DNA of 64,000 bases from NCBI RefSeq assembly GCF_013248905.1, contig NZ_JABRVS010000001.1, forward strand, positions 930,001 through 994,000, in the 5' to 3' direction. The position numbers and the translations under genes are program-made. A model generated the notes under the pieces. It searched no databases, was not told the DNA's origin, and saw only the letters and a list, made by a program, of their open reading frames with translations. The DNA is from Shewanella sp. VB17 (lineage in GTDB: Bacteria > Pseudomonadota > Gammaproteobacteria > Enterobacterales > Shewanellaceae). The stretch's first letter is position 1. Each line of letters opens with the position of its first letter. This document shows positions 36,797-46,161 of this stretch, piece after piece.

Positions 36797-37435
36797 ATGA
36801 GTTACCTTAAAAAAAATAAATCCATTAGTTTAGCTTGGACAGGAGCGTCAGGCGCTCCCTACGGACTTAAATTACTCGAATGTCTGTTAGTCGCTGATTA
36901 TCAGGTGTTCTTAATGATAAGCAGTGCTGCTAGGGTGGTATTAGCCACAGAGCAGGGGCTTAAGTTGAGTGCAAACAGTGATAAAGCTAAAGCGCAATTA
37001 TTGGTATTTTTTGCCGATCTAGGGGTTATATTTACCGGTGAACTTCACTTGCTGGGTAAAGATGAATGGTTCTCCCCTCCAGCTTCGGGATCGGCTGCGC
37101 CGAAAAAAATGGTGATTTGTCCCTGTAGTACCGGAAGCTTGGCGGCTATTGCGACTGGAATGAGCAATAATTTGCTAGAGCGTGCCGCTGATGTTGTCAT
37201 CAAAGAACGAGGTCAATTGATCTTAGTTCCCCGAGAAACTCCTTTTAACTCTATACATTTAGAGCACATGCTGTCACTTTCTCGGCTCGGTGCCACCATT
37301 ATGCCTGCTTCACCAGGCTTTTATCATGATCCCAAATCTGTTCAAGATCTGGTAAACTTCTTAGTCGCCCGAATTCTCGATCATTTGGGTGTCGAACATC
37401 AATTAACACATCGTTGGGGTTATGAACAAAAATAA
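36797..37435 (+). CDS. ubiX: Flavin prenyltransferase UbiX
   Basis: A 212-residue flavoprotein-type enzyme that makes prenylated FMN, the cofactor of the decarboxylase UbiD in ubiquinone synthesis. Motifs: LAWTGASGAPYGLKLLE (start of the fold), FSPPASGSAAPKKMVICPCS and the tail IKERGQLILVPRETPFNSIH. The frame begins at a TTG at 36791, but ATG 36797 has AGAGA upstream. It lies between mpl and hpt, all in one direction; coupling is possible. Confidence 0.93.
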   Translation: MSYLKKNKSISLAWTGASGAPYGLKLLECLLVADYQVFLMISSAARVVLATEQGLKLSANSDKAKAQLLVFFADLGVIFTGELHLLGKDEWFSPPASGSAAPKKMVICPCSTGSLAAIATGMSNNLLERAADVVIKERGQLILVPRETPFNSIHLEHMLSLSRLGATIMPASPGFYHDPKSVQDLVNFLVARILDHLGVEHQLTHRWGYEQK

Positions 37436-37479
37436 TGTCAGCGGTCGCACCACATTAAGATATCTTATAAGGCTATGCT

Positions 37480-38019
37480 GTGAGTACTATGAAACACACG
37501 ATTGAAGAGATGATCTCTGTCGAAGAGATTGACCAGAAACTTGATCTACTCGCTGGGCAGATCAATGCACATTACGCTAATAGCGAACGTTTACTCATGG
37601 TGGGCTTGCTGAAAGGCTCTGTGATATTTATGGCGGATCTATGTCGTCGTATTAAAGGTCATGTAGAGATCGATTTTATGTCTGTGTCTAGTTACGGTAA
37701 TGCGATGACCAGTACTCGGGAAGTCAAAATTCTCAAAGATGTACAATCAGATATTAAAGGCCGTGATGTATTGATCGTTGAAGATCTTATCGATTCAGGA
37801 AATACGCTGAATAAGATCCGTGACATGCTCATGTTACGTGAGCCTAAAAGCTTGGCACTGTGCACATTACTAGATAAACCTCAGCGTCGAGAAATTGATG
37901 TACCTGTCGATTTCATTGGTTTTACTATTCCTGATGAGTTTATTGTTGGATACGGTATTGATTATGCCGAGCAATACCGTAACTTGCCTTATATCGCGAA
38001 AGTTATCCCTTTGGATTAA
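37480..38019 (+). CDS. hpt: Hypoxanthine phosphoribosyltransferase
   Basis: A 179-residue purine salvage enzyme that converts hypoxanthine (and guanine) with PRPP to IMP (GMP). Features: KGSVIFMADLCRRI, the flexible loop SSYGNAMTSTREVKIL, the PRPP motif VLIVEDLIDSGNTL (about 103-116), and FIGFTIPDEFIVGYGIDYAE near the C-terminus. AAGG lies 7 bases before the GTG at 37480, which favours that start; the ATG at 37489 (MKHTIEEM) aligns with the E. coli N-terminus and is the main alternative. A terminator follows at 38037. Confidence 0.95.
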   Translation: MSTMKHTIEEMISVEEIDQKLDLLAGQINAHYANSERLLMVGLLKGSVIFMADLCRRIKGHVEIDFMSVSSYGNAMTSTREVKILKDVQSDIKGRDVLIVEDLIDSGNTLNKIRDMLMLREPKSLALCTLLDKPQRREIDVPVDFIGFTIPDEFIVGYGIDYAEQYRNLPYIAKVIPLD

Positions 38020-38036
38020 GCTATTTCGTTCCGTTT

Positions 38037-38062
38037 AAAATCCCGCTTCATGCGGGTTTTTT
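38037..38062 (+). terminator. Terminator after hpt
   Basis: Stem CCCGC/GCGGG with loop TTCAT, flanked by AAAA on the left and TTTTTT on the right, 18 bases after the hpt stop codon. Confidence 0.9.
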
Positions 38063-38113
38063 ATTGGATGGTGAATTAAATCAATAGTAGTAAACAAGGA
38101 ATTAAGACAAACA

Positions 38114-39094
38114 ATGGCGAATATAGAACATGCCTTGGTTATTGACTCCCTAAGAAAAACCTATAAAGGCGGAGTTGAAGCAGTAAAAGGAATGAGTTTA
38201 ACAGTTAATAAGGGAGATTTTTTTGCCTTACTTGGGCCTAACGGAGCAGGTAAGTCGACCACTATCGGCGTTATCAGCTCATTGGTACAAAAAACATCGG
38301 GAACAGTCTCGGTATTTGAGCATGATATAGACAATGAACTTGAGCTGGCTAAATTATGCATTGGTCTTGTCCCACAAGAGTTTAATTTTAATCAATTTGA
38401 GAAGGTGTTGCAGATTGTTGTTAATCAAGCTGGTTATTATGGTGTCTCACGGACACTCGCTATACAGCGTGCTGAAAAATATCTAACACAGTTAGATCTT
38501 TGGGAAAAGCGTGATAGTCCGGCTAGAGAGCTTTCCGGTGGTATGAAACGGCGTTTGATGATAGCTCGAGCCCTGATGCATGAGCCTAAGTTGCTCATCT
38601 TAGATGAGCCAACAGCAGGTGTCGATATTGAACTTAGACGTTCTATGTGGAGTTTCCTGACAGAGCTTAATCAGCAAGGAGTGACGATTATCTTAACCAC
38701 TCACTATTTAGAAGAGGCTGAGACCTTGTGCCGCAATATAGGCATTATTGATAATGGTATTTTGGTTGAATGTACCAGTATGAAATCACTGCTAAGCCGC
38801 TTGAATATGGAAACATTTATTTTAGATCTAGAGGCAGATTTGATCGATACCCCAGAGTTAGAGGGATTTGTTTGCCGGTTAGTGGATGGGCATACATTAG
38901 AAGTCGATGTAGCAAAAGAACTCAGTGTTAACAGTCTGTTTATTCAACTCAGTGAACAACATATTCAAGTGCTTTCTATGCGTAATAAGGCCAATCGTCT
39001 TGAAGAATTATTTGTTGAACTCGTTGAAAAAGGTAAGCGTGAAGATAGCATAATCTTGCCAGAAAATAGAGTAGTTAAAGAGGGCGTAGTATGA
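38114..39094 (+). CDS. yadG: ABC transporter ATP-binding protein (YadG)
   Basis: A 326-residue ATPase of an ABC-2 type exporter. Walker A GPNGAGKSTT near residue 47, the signature LSGGMKRRLMIARALMHEP near 141, Walker B LLILDEPTAGVD near 161, and the switch histidine in TTHYLEEAE. The last about 70 residues extend beyond the nucleotide-binding domain. Its stop overlaps the permease start by four bases (ATGA). Order hpt-yadG-yadH matches E. coli; substrate unknown. Confidence 0.93.
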   Translation: MANIEHALVIDSLRKTYKGGVEAVKGMSLTVNKGDFFALLGPNGAGKSTTIGVISSLVQKTSGTVSVFEHDIDNELELAKLCIGLVPQEFNFNQFEKVLQIVVNQAGYYGVSRTLAIQRAEKYLTQLDLWEKRDSPARELSGGMKRRLMIARALMHEPKLLILDEPTAGVDIELRRSMWSFLTELNQQGVTIILTTHYLEEAETLCRNIGIIDNGILVECTSMKSLLSRLNMETFILDLEADLIDTPELEGFVCRLVDGHTLEVDVAKELSVNSLFIQLSEQHIQVLSMRNKANRLEELFVELVEKGKREDSIILPENRVVKEGVV

Positions 39095-39867
39095 ATATGA
39101 GGCGTCTATATGCTACTGCATTTAAGAGTATATTAACCAAAGAAGTGAATCGTTTTACTCGGATTTGGGTACAAACTTTAGTGCCGCCAGCTATCAGTAT
39201 GACTTTGTACTTCTTAATATTTGGTAATTTAGTGGGTAAGCGGATAGGTGAAATGGGAGGGGTCTCCTATATGGAGTTTATTGCGCCAGGGCTTATCATG
39301 ATGGCAGTGATAACCGCATCTTATTCCAATGTTGCTTCTTCATTTTTTAGTGCTAAATTTCAGGGGAATTTAGAAGAATTGATTGTTGCACCAGTGCCTC
39401 ATTATGTCATTATTGCTGGTTATGTGGGTGGGGGTGTTGTTCGCGGTTTGTGTGTCGGTACGATTGTGACTTTAGTGGCCTTATGTTTCGTCGATATCAG
39501 TTTGCAGCATGTAGGCTTAGTGGTTGTGACGGTATTATTAACCTCAATTTTATTTGCACTAGGTGGGTTAATCAATGCGATATTTGCCAAAAGTTATGAT
39601 GATATTAGTTTAGTGCCAACCTTCGTATTGACACCGCTAACTTATCTCGGTGGGGTATTTTATTCTCTGTCCTTGTTACCTGATTTTTGGCAAGGGGTGT
39701 CACAGCTTAATCCCGTTGTTTATATGATCAATGTATTTCGCTATGGTTTTCTAGGTTATGCCGATATCAGCGTGCCTTTCTCAATAACCATTATGGTGTT
39801 GTTTTGTATTACTTTATGGACATTGGCGTATTATCTGATTAATCGTGGCATAGGATTGAGGAGTTGA
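39091..39867 (+). CDS. yadH: ABC-2 transporter permease (YadH)
   Basis: A 258-residue inner-membrane protein with about six hydrophobic segments, partner of YadG. Family blocks: QTLVPPAISMTLYFLIFGNL near 28, YMEFIAPGLIMMAVI near 60, and LTPLTYLGGVFYSLSLLP near 188 with LNPVVYMINVFRYGF near 211. The ATG at 39091 overlaps the yadG stop, so translation is likely coupled. No terminator is evident before the convergent gene ending at 39904. Confidence 0.93.
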   Translation: MNMRRLYATAFKSILTKEVNRFTRIWVQTLVPPAISMTLYFLIFGNLVGKRIGEMGGVSYMEFIAPGLIMMAVITASYSNVASSFFSAKFQGNLEELIVAPVPHYVIIAGYVGGGVVRGLCVGTIVTLVALCFVDISLQHVGLVVVTVLLTSILFALGGLINAIFAKSYDDISLVPTFVLTPLTYLGGVFYSLSLLPDFWQGVSQLNPVVYMINVFRYGFLGYADISVPFSITIMVLFCITLWTLAYYLINRGIGLRS

Positions 39868-39903
39868 GGAGAGTTATCTTTGTTGGGTGGCTAATAAACA
39901 AGG

Positions 39904-40302
39904 TTAACTGTCTTCTTCTAAATATCGAATAATATTTAACGCTTGGGTAAAATTTTTAGGCCTGAGTTTTTTTGTGCAGCAGTGGCCGAGTAGGCTGGCA
40001 TGATATTGGATTTTTTTTATTATCTCCTCTAGTGTAATGTCTTGAGGGGATATTTCCCAATTAATGACTTTTTTGTTGTTGCTCATGATATAAGTATTTC
40101 CTAATGAATCAAATAGTTGCGTGTTGATGTGAAGATGTTGCTGAGGTTCAATCAACCAAGCTTCTTGTGATCCTAAATATACCAGTTCATCGTGTTGTGG
40201 CTGAATAAGAATGGCAGGCCATGTAATGTTGGTGTGATTATTTTTTATTGATGTATTTTTGTTGGAATTCATTTGACTTGCTTCACTGTGCTTCTGTTTC
40301 AT
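39904..40302 (-). CDS. Small conserved-looking hypothetical protein (possible DUF4144)
   Basis: A 132-residue soluble protein, with segments GSQEAWLIEPQQHLHINTQ and WEISPQDITLEEIIKKIQYH followed by GHCCTKKLRPKNFTQALNII. It may belong to DUF4144, a family of unknown function found in Shewanella; this is a weak recollection. The first ATG overlaps the end of the DUF4124 gene by 20 bases, and an ATG ten codons later (40272) would avoid the overlap. It forms an operon with the DUF4124 gene. Confidence 0.6.
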   Translation of the reverse strand: MKQKHSEASQMNSNKNTSIKNNHTNITWPAILIQPQHDELVYLGSQEAWLIEPQQHLHINTQLFDSLGNTYIMSNNKKVINWEISPQDITLEEIIKKIQYHASLLGHCCTKKLRPKNFTQALNIIRYLEEDS

Positions 40303-40792
40303 TTTTTTGTTCTATCTGTGCTTTGTGAGTTTGGAGCAGAGTAATAATTTGATTGTTACTTGCTTTCATCTCATTAAAATGAGCCTCTATTCTGGCTATA
40401 TCTGCAAGATATTCAGGATCTTGTGTACCTTTATGTTGCCAGTAATATTTACGTCTGACTTTCTGAAGTTCATTAGCAGTTAAAATTTCAAAATAACTAT
40501 TCTCTTGATGTAGTCTATAAATTTCAGTATCGAGGAGCTCAAGTTTTTTTTCTAGGGAGAAGCTATTTCCTGTGAGCAGTTGTTGAATAGGATCGGCTTT
40601 AGTGACCGTTTTATCTGAGTCTATTTCTGTGGTGATCCCTAATTCGAATTCAATTTTTCGTTGACTGTAGTCTTTTTTACATGGATTTTGGCTAAATACT
40701 GTTTTGCTGCCTTTGACACATTTATAAATAATATTCGCCTGTGCTGAATGCATGATGAATAGGCTTATTATTACGACTATCACTTTTGCCAT
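40283..40792 (-). CDS. DUF4124 domain-containing periplasmic protein
   Basis: A 169-residue exported protein: signal peptide 1-19, then a DUF4124 segment (NIIYKCVKGSKTVFSQNPC, about 20-38) with its paired cysteines, and a C-terminal region rich in charged helices (about 70-165) with coiled-coil character. Function of the domain is unknown. It overlaps the next gene by 20 bases, so both are probably translated from one message. It sits where E. coli has panD and nearby genes. Confidence 0.78.
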   Translation of the reverse strand: MAKVIVVIISLFIMHSAQANIIYKCVKGSKTVFSQNPCKKDYSQRKIEFELGITTEIDSDKTVTKADPIQQLLTGNSFSLEKKLELLDTEIYRLHQENSYFEILTANELQKVRRKYYWQHKGTQDPEYLADIARIEAHFNEMKASNNQIITLLQTHKAQIEQKNETEAQ

Positions 40793-41011
40793 TAAGCTAT
40801 AGAATCCTATGCATGGGGCTATTAATCGCTATTTAGGCGATTAGACAATACTTAAGGGAAAAATATATCTGACATCAGATAAAGGTGTCTTTTATCAGCG
40901 AATGATAAGTATTATGGCGTAACTTATCTGATAAAACCAGTTTTTGAGATCCTTAATGGATAAAATGCTTATTGAAAAGAAACAAGTATTTATATTTTTG
41001 ACCATAGAGAG

Positions 41012-41038
41012 AAAAGGGGCGTGATAAGCAATGCCCCT
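41012..41038 (-). terminator. Terminator after panC
   Basis: On the minus strand AGGGGC pairs with GCCCCT and runs into TTTT (A run at 41012-41015), 13 bases past the panC stop. It marks the end of the pcnB-folK-panB-panC side of the cluster. Confidence 0.85.
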
Positions 41039-41050
41039 CTTAATATGGGA

Positions 41051-41896
41051 TCAACGTATAAAGCATAGGTTGTCGATAAGACGAGTGTCCCCGATATAAG
41101 CCGCTGCGAGTATAACAAGCTCGCTGTGGTTATCTGTTACCTGTGATAGGTCTTTTGTGCTGCGAAGTTCTATATAATCAGGTGTAAAGCCGGCAGTGAT
41201 AAGTGCTTGTTGAGCGTTCTTGATAGCTAGCGGTGCAGACTGACCTTTTTTAATGGCTAGGCAAAGTTTATCTATGGTTGTTTTTAGTTGTGCAGCTTGG
41301 TTTTTTTGTTCACTTGTCAAGTAACCATTACGTGAGCTCATGGCTAAGCCTGAAGCTTCACGTATAGTCTCTATCCCCATGATTTCAATCGGCATAGAAA
41401 GATCGTCAACCATGGCTTTAATGATCATTAATTGTTGAAAGTCTTTACGACCAAATAATGCGATATCCGGTGTGACAATGTTAAACAGTTTGCAGACGAT
41501 CGTAGCGACACCACGAAAGTGTCCTGGTCGACTGGCACCGCAAAGTTGATCACCTATCTCAGGTACTTCGACATAGCTTTGCTGCTGCATTCCTTTGGGA
41601 TAAATGGTTTCTGATGTTGGGGTAAATAATAACTCGACACCCGCTTGACTTAACGCCAGTTTGTCAGCTTCTAATGTTCTAGGGTAGGCGCTGAGATCTT
41701 CAGTGGCTCCAAATTGCATTGGATTGACAAAGATAGAGGAGACAACATGATCGGCATGTTTCATCGCTTCGTTAATTAGGGTCATATGACCTAAATGAAG
41801 ATTACCCATAGTAGGTACGAAGGCAATAGATTCGCCTTTTACACGCCACGCGAGTATTTGAGCACGAACTTGATTGATGTTTTGAGTGGTGATCAT
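41051..41896 (-). CDS. panC: Pantothenate synthetase
   Basis: A 281-residue enzyme that joins pantoate and beta-alanine with ATP in coenzyme A synthesis. Seen: VPTMGNLHLGHMTLI (HxGH nucleotide motif, about 25-39), VVSSIFVNPMQFG near 55-67, GRKDFQQL near 149, and REASGLAMSSRN near 190-201 (the class I synthetase-like second motif). The frame extends 40 codons upstream, but ATG 41896 matches the E. coli start (MLIIE-type) and length (283). panB is directly upstream; panD is not in the window. Confidence 0.95.
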   Translation of the reverse strand: MITTQNINQVRAQILAWRVKGESIAFVPTMGNLHLGHMTLINEAMKHADHVVSSIFVNPMQFGATEDLSAYPRTLEADKLALSQAGVELLFTPTSETIYPKGMQQQSYVEVPEIGDQLCGASRPGHFRGVATIVCKLFNIVTPDIALFGRKDFQQLMIIKAMVDDLSMPIEIMGIETIREASGLAMSSRNGYLTSEQKNQAAQLKTTIDKLCLAIKKGQSAPLAIKNAQQALITAGFTPDYIELRSTKDLSQVTDNHSELVILAAAYIGDTRLIDNLCFIR

Positions 41897-42098
41897 TTTA
41901 CGACTGAATTGCCTTAATGCTGTTGAGTAACTTCTGCCATGCCTGTTGGACACCTTGGTAGAAAATGGGTGCAGTGTAAGTGATATCGACATGGGAATAC
42001 CCATTTTATCAATCACTGCTTTGTTCAGCTATCCTATGAAACGATCATCTGAGGTCGTTTGGGAATAAGTCTATCTACATTGATAAATATCCACAGTT

Positions 42099-42893
42099 TT
42101 AATTAAATGTGTGTTCACTACTGGGGAAAATCCCTTTTTCAACTTCATCTTTATAAGCACGAATAGCCTCATGGATCTCACCGGTTTGCTTAAGATAGTT
42201 TTTGGAAAAACGAGGGATATAGCCACTAGAAATACCGAGGACATCGTGCATCACTAATATTTGTCCATCCGTGTCAGCACCTGCACCTATTCCAATGACG
42301 GGTATTGTGAGTGTTTCACTGATGGTCTTTGCGAGTTGTGCTGGAATACATTCGACAACAAGTAGCTGTACGCCTGCCGCTTCTAATGCTTTGGCTTCTG
42401 TGAGAATTCGCTGGGCATTATCATCATCACGGCCTTGAATTTTAAATCCACCAAAAAGATGTACAGATTGAGGTGTTAAGCCTAAATGAGCGCAAACAGG
42501 AATACCTCGCTCAGTGAGTTTAGTGACGGTTTCAAGTAACCAGTGACCGCCTTCAACTTTAACCATGTTTGCACCAGCTTGCATCAGTATGGCTGCATTC
42601 GTCATTGCTTGTTCTATTGTTGCGTAGCTCATAAATGGCATATCCGCGATAAGCAATGAACGCTTAACGCCACGACGTACACAGCGAGTATGATAAGCAA
42701 TATCGGCTATCGATACGGGGAGTGTATCGTCATGGCCTTGTAGCACCATCCCCATAGAATCACCTACGAGCAGAACATCAATTCCCTCACTGTCGAATGC
42801 ATTGGCAAAACTGGCATCGTAGGCCGTCAGTGCGGTGAATTTTTTACCTTCTCGTTTACATTCAAGTAGGCTAAAGCTAGTTATCTTAGACAT
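42099..42893 (-). CDS. panB: 3-methyl-2-oxobutanoate hydroxymethyltransferase
   Basis: A 264-residue enzyme of the first step of pantoate synthesis, using 5,10-methylenetetrahydrofolate. Motifs: LTAYDASFANAF (about 21-32), VGDSMGMVLQGHDDTLPVSI (about 43-62), ANMVKVEGG near 110, CAHLGLTPQSVHLFGGFKIQ (about 135-154) and IGIGAGADTDGQILVMHD (about 200-217). The open frame extends 19 codons further, but ATG 42893 gives the family N-terminus MSKITSFSLLECK. It lies between folK and panC, in the same direction. Confidence 0.96.
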   Translation of the reverse strand: MSKITSFSLLECKREGKKFTALTAYDASFANAFDSEGIDVLLVGDSMGMVLQGHDDTLPVSIADIAYHTRCVRRGVKRSLLIADMPFMSYATIEQAMTNAAILMQAGANMVKVEGGHWLLETVTKLTERGIPVCAHLGLTPQSVHLFGGFKIQGRDDDNAQRILTEAKALEAAGVQLLVVECIPAQLAKTISETLTIPVIGIGAGADTDGQILVMHDVLGISSGYIPRFSKNYLKQTGEIHEAIRAYKDEVEKGIFPSSEHTFN

Positions 42894-43022
42894 AGTGATA
42901 ATCTTAAATCCAGTTATAAACTTAAAAAGTAGTGCATAAATATGGTTCAATGCTGCAAATAATTTGGGATACCCAAATCTTAGTAGTGTGCTTTATATGC
43001 TAACTTAGCGTTGAATTCAATA

Positions 43023-43523
43023 TTATCTGACGATTTGTTCTAATTCTGCTGCTAATTCGCTATTGATGAATTGGCTCAGTGGTGTTGAGCAGGGCAATAT
43101 GAGCGTTGGGGCGATATCAGCTAAAGGGATCAACACAAAGCTACGCTGCTTCATACCGTAGTGAGGCAGAACGAGTCTGGTTGAGCTGATGACTTTCTTA
43201 TCATATAACAATATATCGAGATCTAAGGTGCGCGGGCCCCAACGTTCTTGTCTCACACGTCCCTGTTCATTCTCTATCTTTTGTAACGCATCAAGCAGAG
43301 CGATAGGAGTCAGCTTTGTTTCGAAATAGACAACAGCATTGACATAGTCAGGTTGTTTTATCTCGCCCATAGGCGTTGAACGGTAATAGGGGGAGATATT
43401 AAGCGAGGTTAACCCGTCAATTTGATTAACCATTGCCAACTCAGCTAGGGCCTGGCAAGCATTGTCTAGCTGAGCGACAGGATCTGTGAGGTTTGCCCCT
43501 AGTGCGACAAAAACCTTAGCCAT
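43023..43523 (-). CDS. folK: 2-amino-4-hydroxy-6-hydroxymethyldihydropteridine pyrophosphokinase
   Basis: A 166-residue folate pathway enzyme (HPPK) that transfers pyrophosphate from ATP to the pterin. Seen: VFVALGANLTDPVAQL (4-19), SPYYRSTPMGEIKQPDYVNA (about 45-64), and the catalytic segment RWGPRTLDLDILLYD (about 94-108). Its ATG overlaps the pcnB stop by one base, so the two are translationally coupled, as in E. coli. The product feeds folate, needed by PanB downstream. Confidence 0.96.
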   Translation of the reverse strand: MAKVFVALGANLTDPVAQLDNACQALAELAMVNQIDGLTSLNISPYYRSTPMGEIKQPDYVNAVVYFETKLTPIALLDALQKIENEQGRVRQERWGPRTLDLDILLYDKKVISSTRLVLPHYGMKQRSFVLIPLADIAPTLILPCSTPLSQFINSELAAELEQIVR

Positions 43524-44917
43524 TATTCTTCAGGCTTGGCAATTTTATTTGCTGGTCTACGGCGCTTACGTGGGTTAGGATGCCGATTATTGCTACCTTT
43601 ATTATTTGAGCGAGCGATGACACTACGCTGCTCTTCACCTGCTTCGACAAAACTTTTCCACCAAGAGGCAGACTTTGCAACAGAACCGCCTTCTGCATCA
43701 GCTCTTAATAATAGTAAATCGTAAGCTGCGCGGAACTTAGGGTTCTCTATAAACTTAAATGCTCGAGTGCCCTGATTACGATCAAAACGCAATTGCAGTT
43801 GCCAAATATCTTTTGCGGGCGTACTGAAACGGCGTGGGAGACTAATAGTACGGCATTGTTGTTCCATAACATCTCCCATAGCAGCATAATAAGCATCATA
43901 TAGGCTCAGCCCACTTTCAACAGCGATATCGTCCGCCCGTTGAGTCAGCGGATACCACAAAATCGCGGCATAGAAAAAAGCAGGTGTCACTGTTTTTTCT
44001 GCATTGACTCTAGCATCAGTATTTTTCATGATGACTTGTAGCATCTTGTTTGCGGAGCCTTTAGGATCTTCGACAAGGAGTGAGTCTACTAATGGGAATA
44101 GCGGTTGAAATAATCCAAATTCACGCATCATGGTAAAATTGTTTTCTGCTTGCCCATTGAAGAAAAGTTTCAGCACTTCTTCATACATACGTGCAGCAGG
44201 GATGTCTTTTAATAATGGAGCAAGCTGGTAAATAGGCGCTGCGGTTTCTTTTTCAACGGTCATACCAAGTTTAGTGGCGAACCGAACAGCTCTAAGCATA
44301 CGGACTGGATCTTCACGATAACGGGTATTAGGATCGCCAATCATTCTAATTGTACGAGAATGAAGATCTTCTAAGCCACCGCCATAACTGTGAATAGAAA
44401 AATCGCTGATATCGTAGTAGAGGGCGTTAACAGTGAAATCACGACGCTCGGCATCTTCATCTATGCTGCCATACACATTATCACGTAGAAGACGGCCTTC
44501 GGCATTGGTTTTGGAAATCTTTTCTTCGTTATCAACATGGTGACCACGCAGTGTCGCCACTTCGATAACATCACGTCCAAAAACGATGTGTGCTAAACGA
44601 AAGCGTCTGCCAACAAGCCTACAGTTACGAAACAGGTGTTTTATTTCCTCGGGTGTTGCGTTGGTCACCACATCAAAATCTTTAGGTTGAAACCCAAGTA
44701 AAATATCTCGCACGCCTCCACCGACTAGATAAGCCTTAAAACCTGACTTATGCAGTCGGTAAAGTACCTTTATGGCATTTTCGCTCATCTGACTACGAGA
44801 GATAGAGTGATCTTGTCTCGGGACAACCGACAACGTTAGACCTGTTTGTGTGGTCTTTTCAGCTGTTTGTTTGTTGTCAAATAGTTGCTTACAGAATTTG
44901 CTTATACGGCGGAAAAT
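43523..44917 (-). CDS. pcnB: Poly(A) polymerase I, with ATT start codon
   Basis: A 464-residue enzyme that adds poly(A) tails to RNA and promotes decay. The nucleotidyltransferase domain has VGGGVRDILLGFQPKDFDVV (about 65-84 in the full form) and RRDFTVNALYYD; the C-terminal tail is basic (NPRKRRRPANKIAKP). Conventional start codons give only a shortened form from a TTG at 44833. The frame continues upstream without a stop to an ATT at 44917 that begins FRRISKFCKQLF, matching the E. coli PcnB N-terminus (MFTRVANFC). GAGGTG sits 4 bases before this ATT. E. coli pcnB is known to use AUU, so I take ATT as the start. Confidence 0.9.
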   Translation of the reverse strand: MFRRISKFCKQLFDNKQTAEKTTQTGLTLSVVPRQDHSISRSQMSENAIKVLYRLHKSGFKAYLVGGGVRDILLGFQPKDFDVVTNATPEEIKHLFRNCRLVGRRFRLAHIVFGRDVIEVATLRGHHVDNEEKISKTNAEGRLLRDNVYGSIDEDAERRDFTVNALYYDISDFSIHSYGGGLEDLHSRTIRMIGDPNTRYREDPVRMLRAVRFATKLGMTVEKETAAPIYQLAPLLKDIPAARMYEEVLKLFFNGQAENNFTMMREFGLFQPLFPLVDSLLVEDPKGSANKMLQVIMKNTDARVNAEKTVTPAFFYAAILWYPLTQRADDIAVESGLSLYDAYYAAMGDVMEQQCRTISLPRRFSTPAKDIWQLQLRFDRNQGTRAFKFIENPKFRAAYDLLLLRADAEGGSVAKSASWWKSFVEAGEEQRSVIARSNNKGSNNRHPNPRKRRRPANKIAKPEE

Positions 44918-45063
44918 GGGACACCTCGAACATAGAACTAAATTATGGATTGTAATAAGTGGGTATGATAACTCAAATAAGCGATAATGAGTATAGGTAG
45001 CATTAATGCAGTTTCAGAGTGCAGTTTAGCTTAGCGGAACATCACTATGTAGATGAGCTAATT

Positions 45064-45936
45064 TTAATTCGATAGGATGATTTCAGCGTGTTTAGGGATT
45101 GCTTTTAGATCAAATTGAATCACCGCCTGAGCCAGCATAATACGAATGTCAGTGTGTTTTTGGATCATTGGTTGGCCTAGAAAAGCGAGCGCAGCATTGA
45201 GGCTTGATTGCGGTTGCCGAGTATCAAGAGCCTGTGCGTGATTTTGCTTAGAGAGCTTCATTCCCGGTGCATGGCAGACTAAAGGTAGGTGTAACCACAG
45301 AGGTGTCGGATATTCAAATAAATTAAATAGGCTGGCTTGTCGACAGGTTGGATTGAGTAAATCGCAACCACGTACCACCTCTGTGATCCCTTGGTAAGCA
45401 TCATCCATCACAACGGCAAGTTGATAAGCGTAGAGACCATCACTTCGTTTGATAATAAAATCTTCACCAGCAAAAGTGGTATCAGTACTAATTTTACCCA
45501 TATGTTGATCTTGAAAATGATCGATGGCTATCGAATTTCTGATCCTAATAGCGCCCTTTCTAGGTGGGGTCTTTAATCGGCCGCAGCGGCCATCATAAGA
45601 GCCGCCCATGGCTTGAATTTGCTTGCGAGAGCATTGACAGTAGTAGGCTTTATCCTGAGTAAGTAGCTGGTTAATTTTATCTTGATAGGCATCGACTCGG
45701 TGACTTTGATATAAAATTTCTTCATCCCATTCCAAGCCATAAGCGGTTAATGTATGCAGTATTTTATTGGCAGCATCGGCAGTTTCTCTTGGCGGATCGA
45801 TATCTTCGATGCGCACTAACCATTTTCCCCCTTGAGAGCGAGCCCTAAGATAGCTCCCTAATGCAGCCACTAATGATCCAAAATGCAAGGGGCCTGATGG
45901 AGAAGGAGCGAAACGCCCGACATAGGGGGTTTGCAT
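45064..45936 (-). CDS. gluQ: Glutamyl-Q tRNA(Asp) synthetase
   Basis: A 290-residue paralogue of glutamyl-tRNA synthetase lacking the anticodon-binding domain. It glutamylates queuosine in tRNA(Asp). Motifs: VGRFAPSPSGPLHFGSLVAA with the HxGH-like HFGS (6-25), a zinc site (CQCSRKQI and later YDGRC), and KLSKQNHA in place of KMSKS (about 225). The frame opens 11 codons earlier at a TTG at 45969, but ATG 45936 matches the E. coli start. It lies between dksA and pcnB as in E. coli. Confidence 0.94.
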   Translation of the reverse strand: MQTPYVGRFAPSPSGPLHFGSLVAALGSYLRARSQGGKWLVRIEDIDPPRETADAANKILHTLTAYGLEWDEEILYQSHRVDAYQDKINQLLTQDKAYYCQCSRKQIQAMGGSYDGRCGRLKTPPRKGAIRIRNSIAIDHFQDQHMGKISTDTTFAGEDFIIKRSDGLYAYQLAVVMDDAYQGITEVVRGCDLLNPTCRQASLFNLFEYPTPLWLHLPLVCHAPGMKLSKQNHAQALDTRQPQSSLNAALAFLGQPMIQKHTDIRIMLAQAVIQFDLKAIPKHAEIILSN

Positions 45937-46110
45937 TAATGATTTGTTATGGAGTGTTTGTAAGCTCAAAATGACGTTACCTGTGACAGTGTTACACTGT
46001 GATGTCTAGAGGTTAACAGAGAGTGTATTAAGGTTAGTTAGACTTTGATAATGATAGATAAAAGTGATAGTTGAATTAAGTTTGAGGAAATATTCATCAC
46101 GGATAGTTTA

Positions 46111-46130
46111 GCGGAGCAATCAAGCTCCGC
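46111..46130. terminator. Hairpin after dksA
   Basis: GCGGAGC/GCTCCGC, a 7-bp stem with a short loop, 31 bases past the dksA stop on the minus strand. It lacks a T tract, so it may be an attenuating or 3'-end-stabilising hairpin instead of a full terminator. Confidence 0.5.
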
Positions 46131-46161
46131 ATAATCTATCGATGATTTTAATAAGGGTAGG

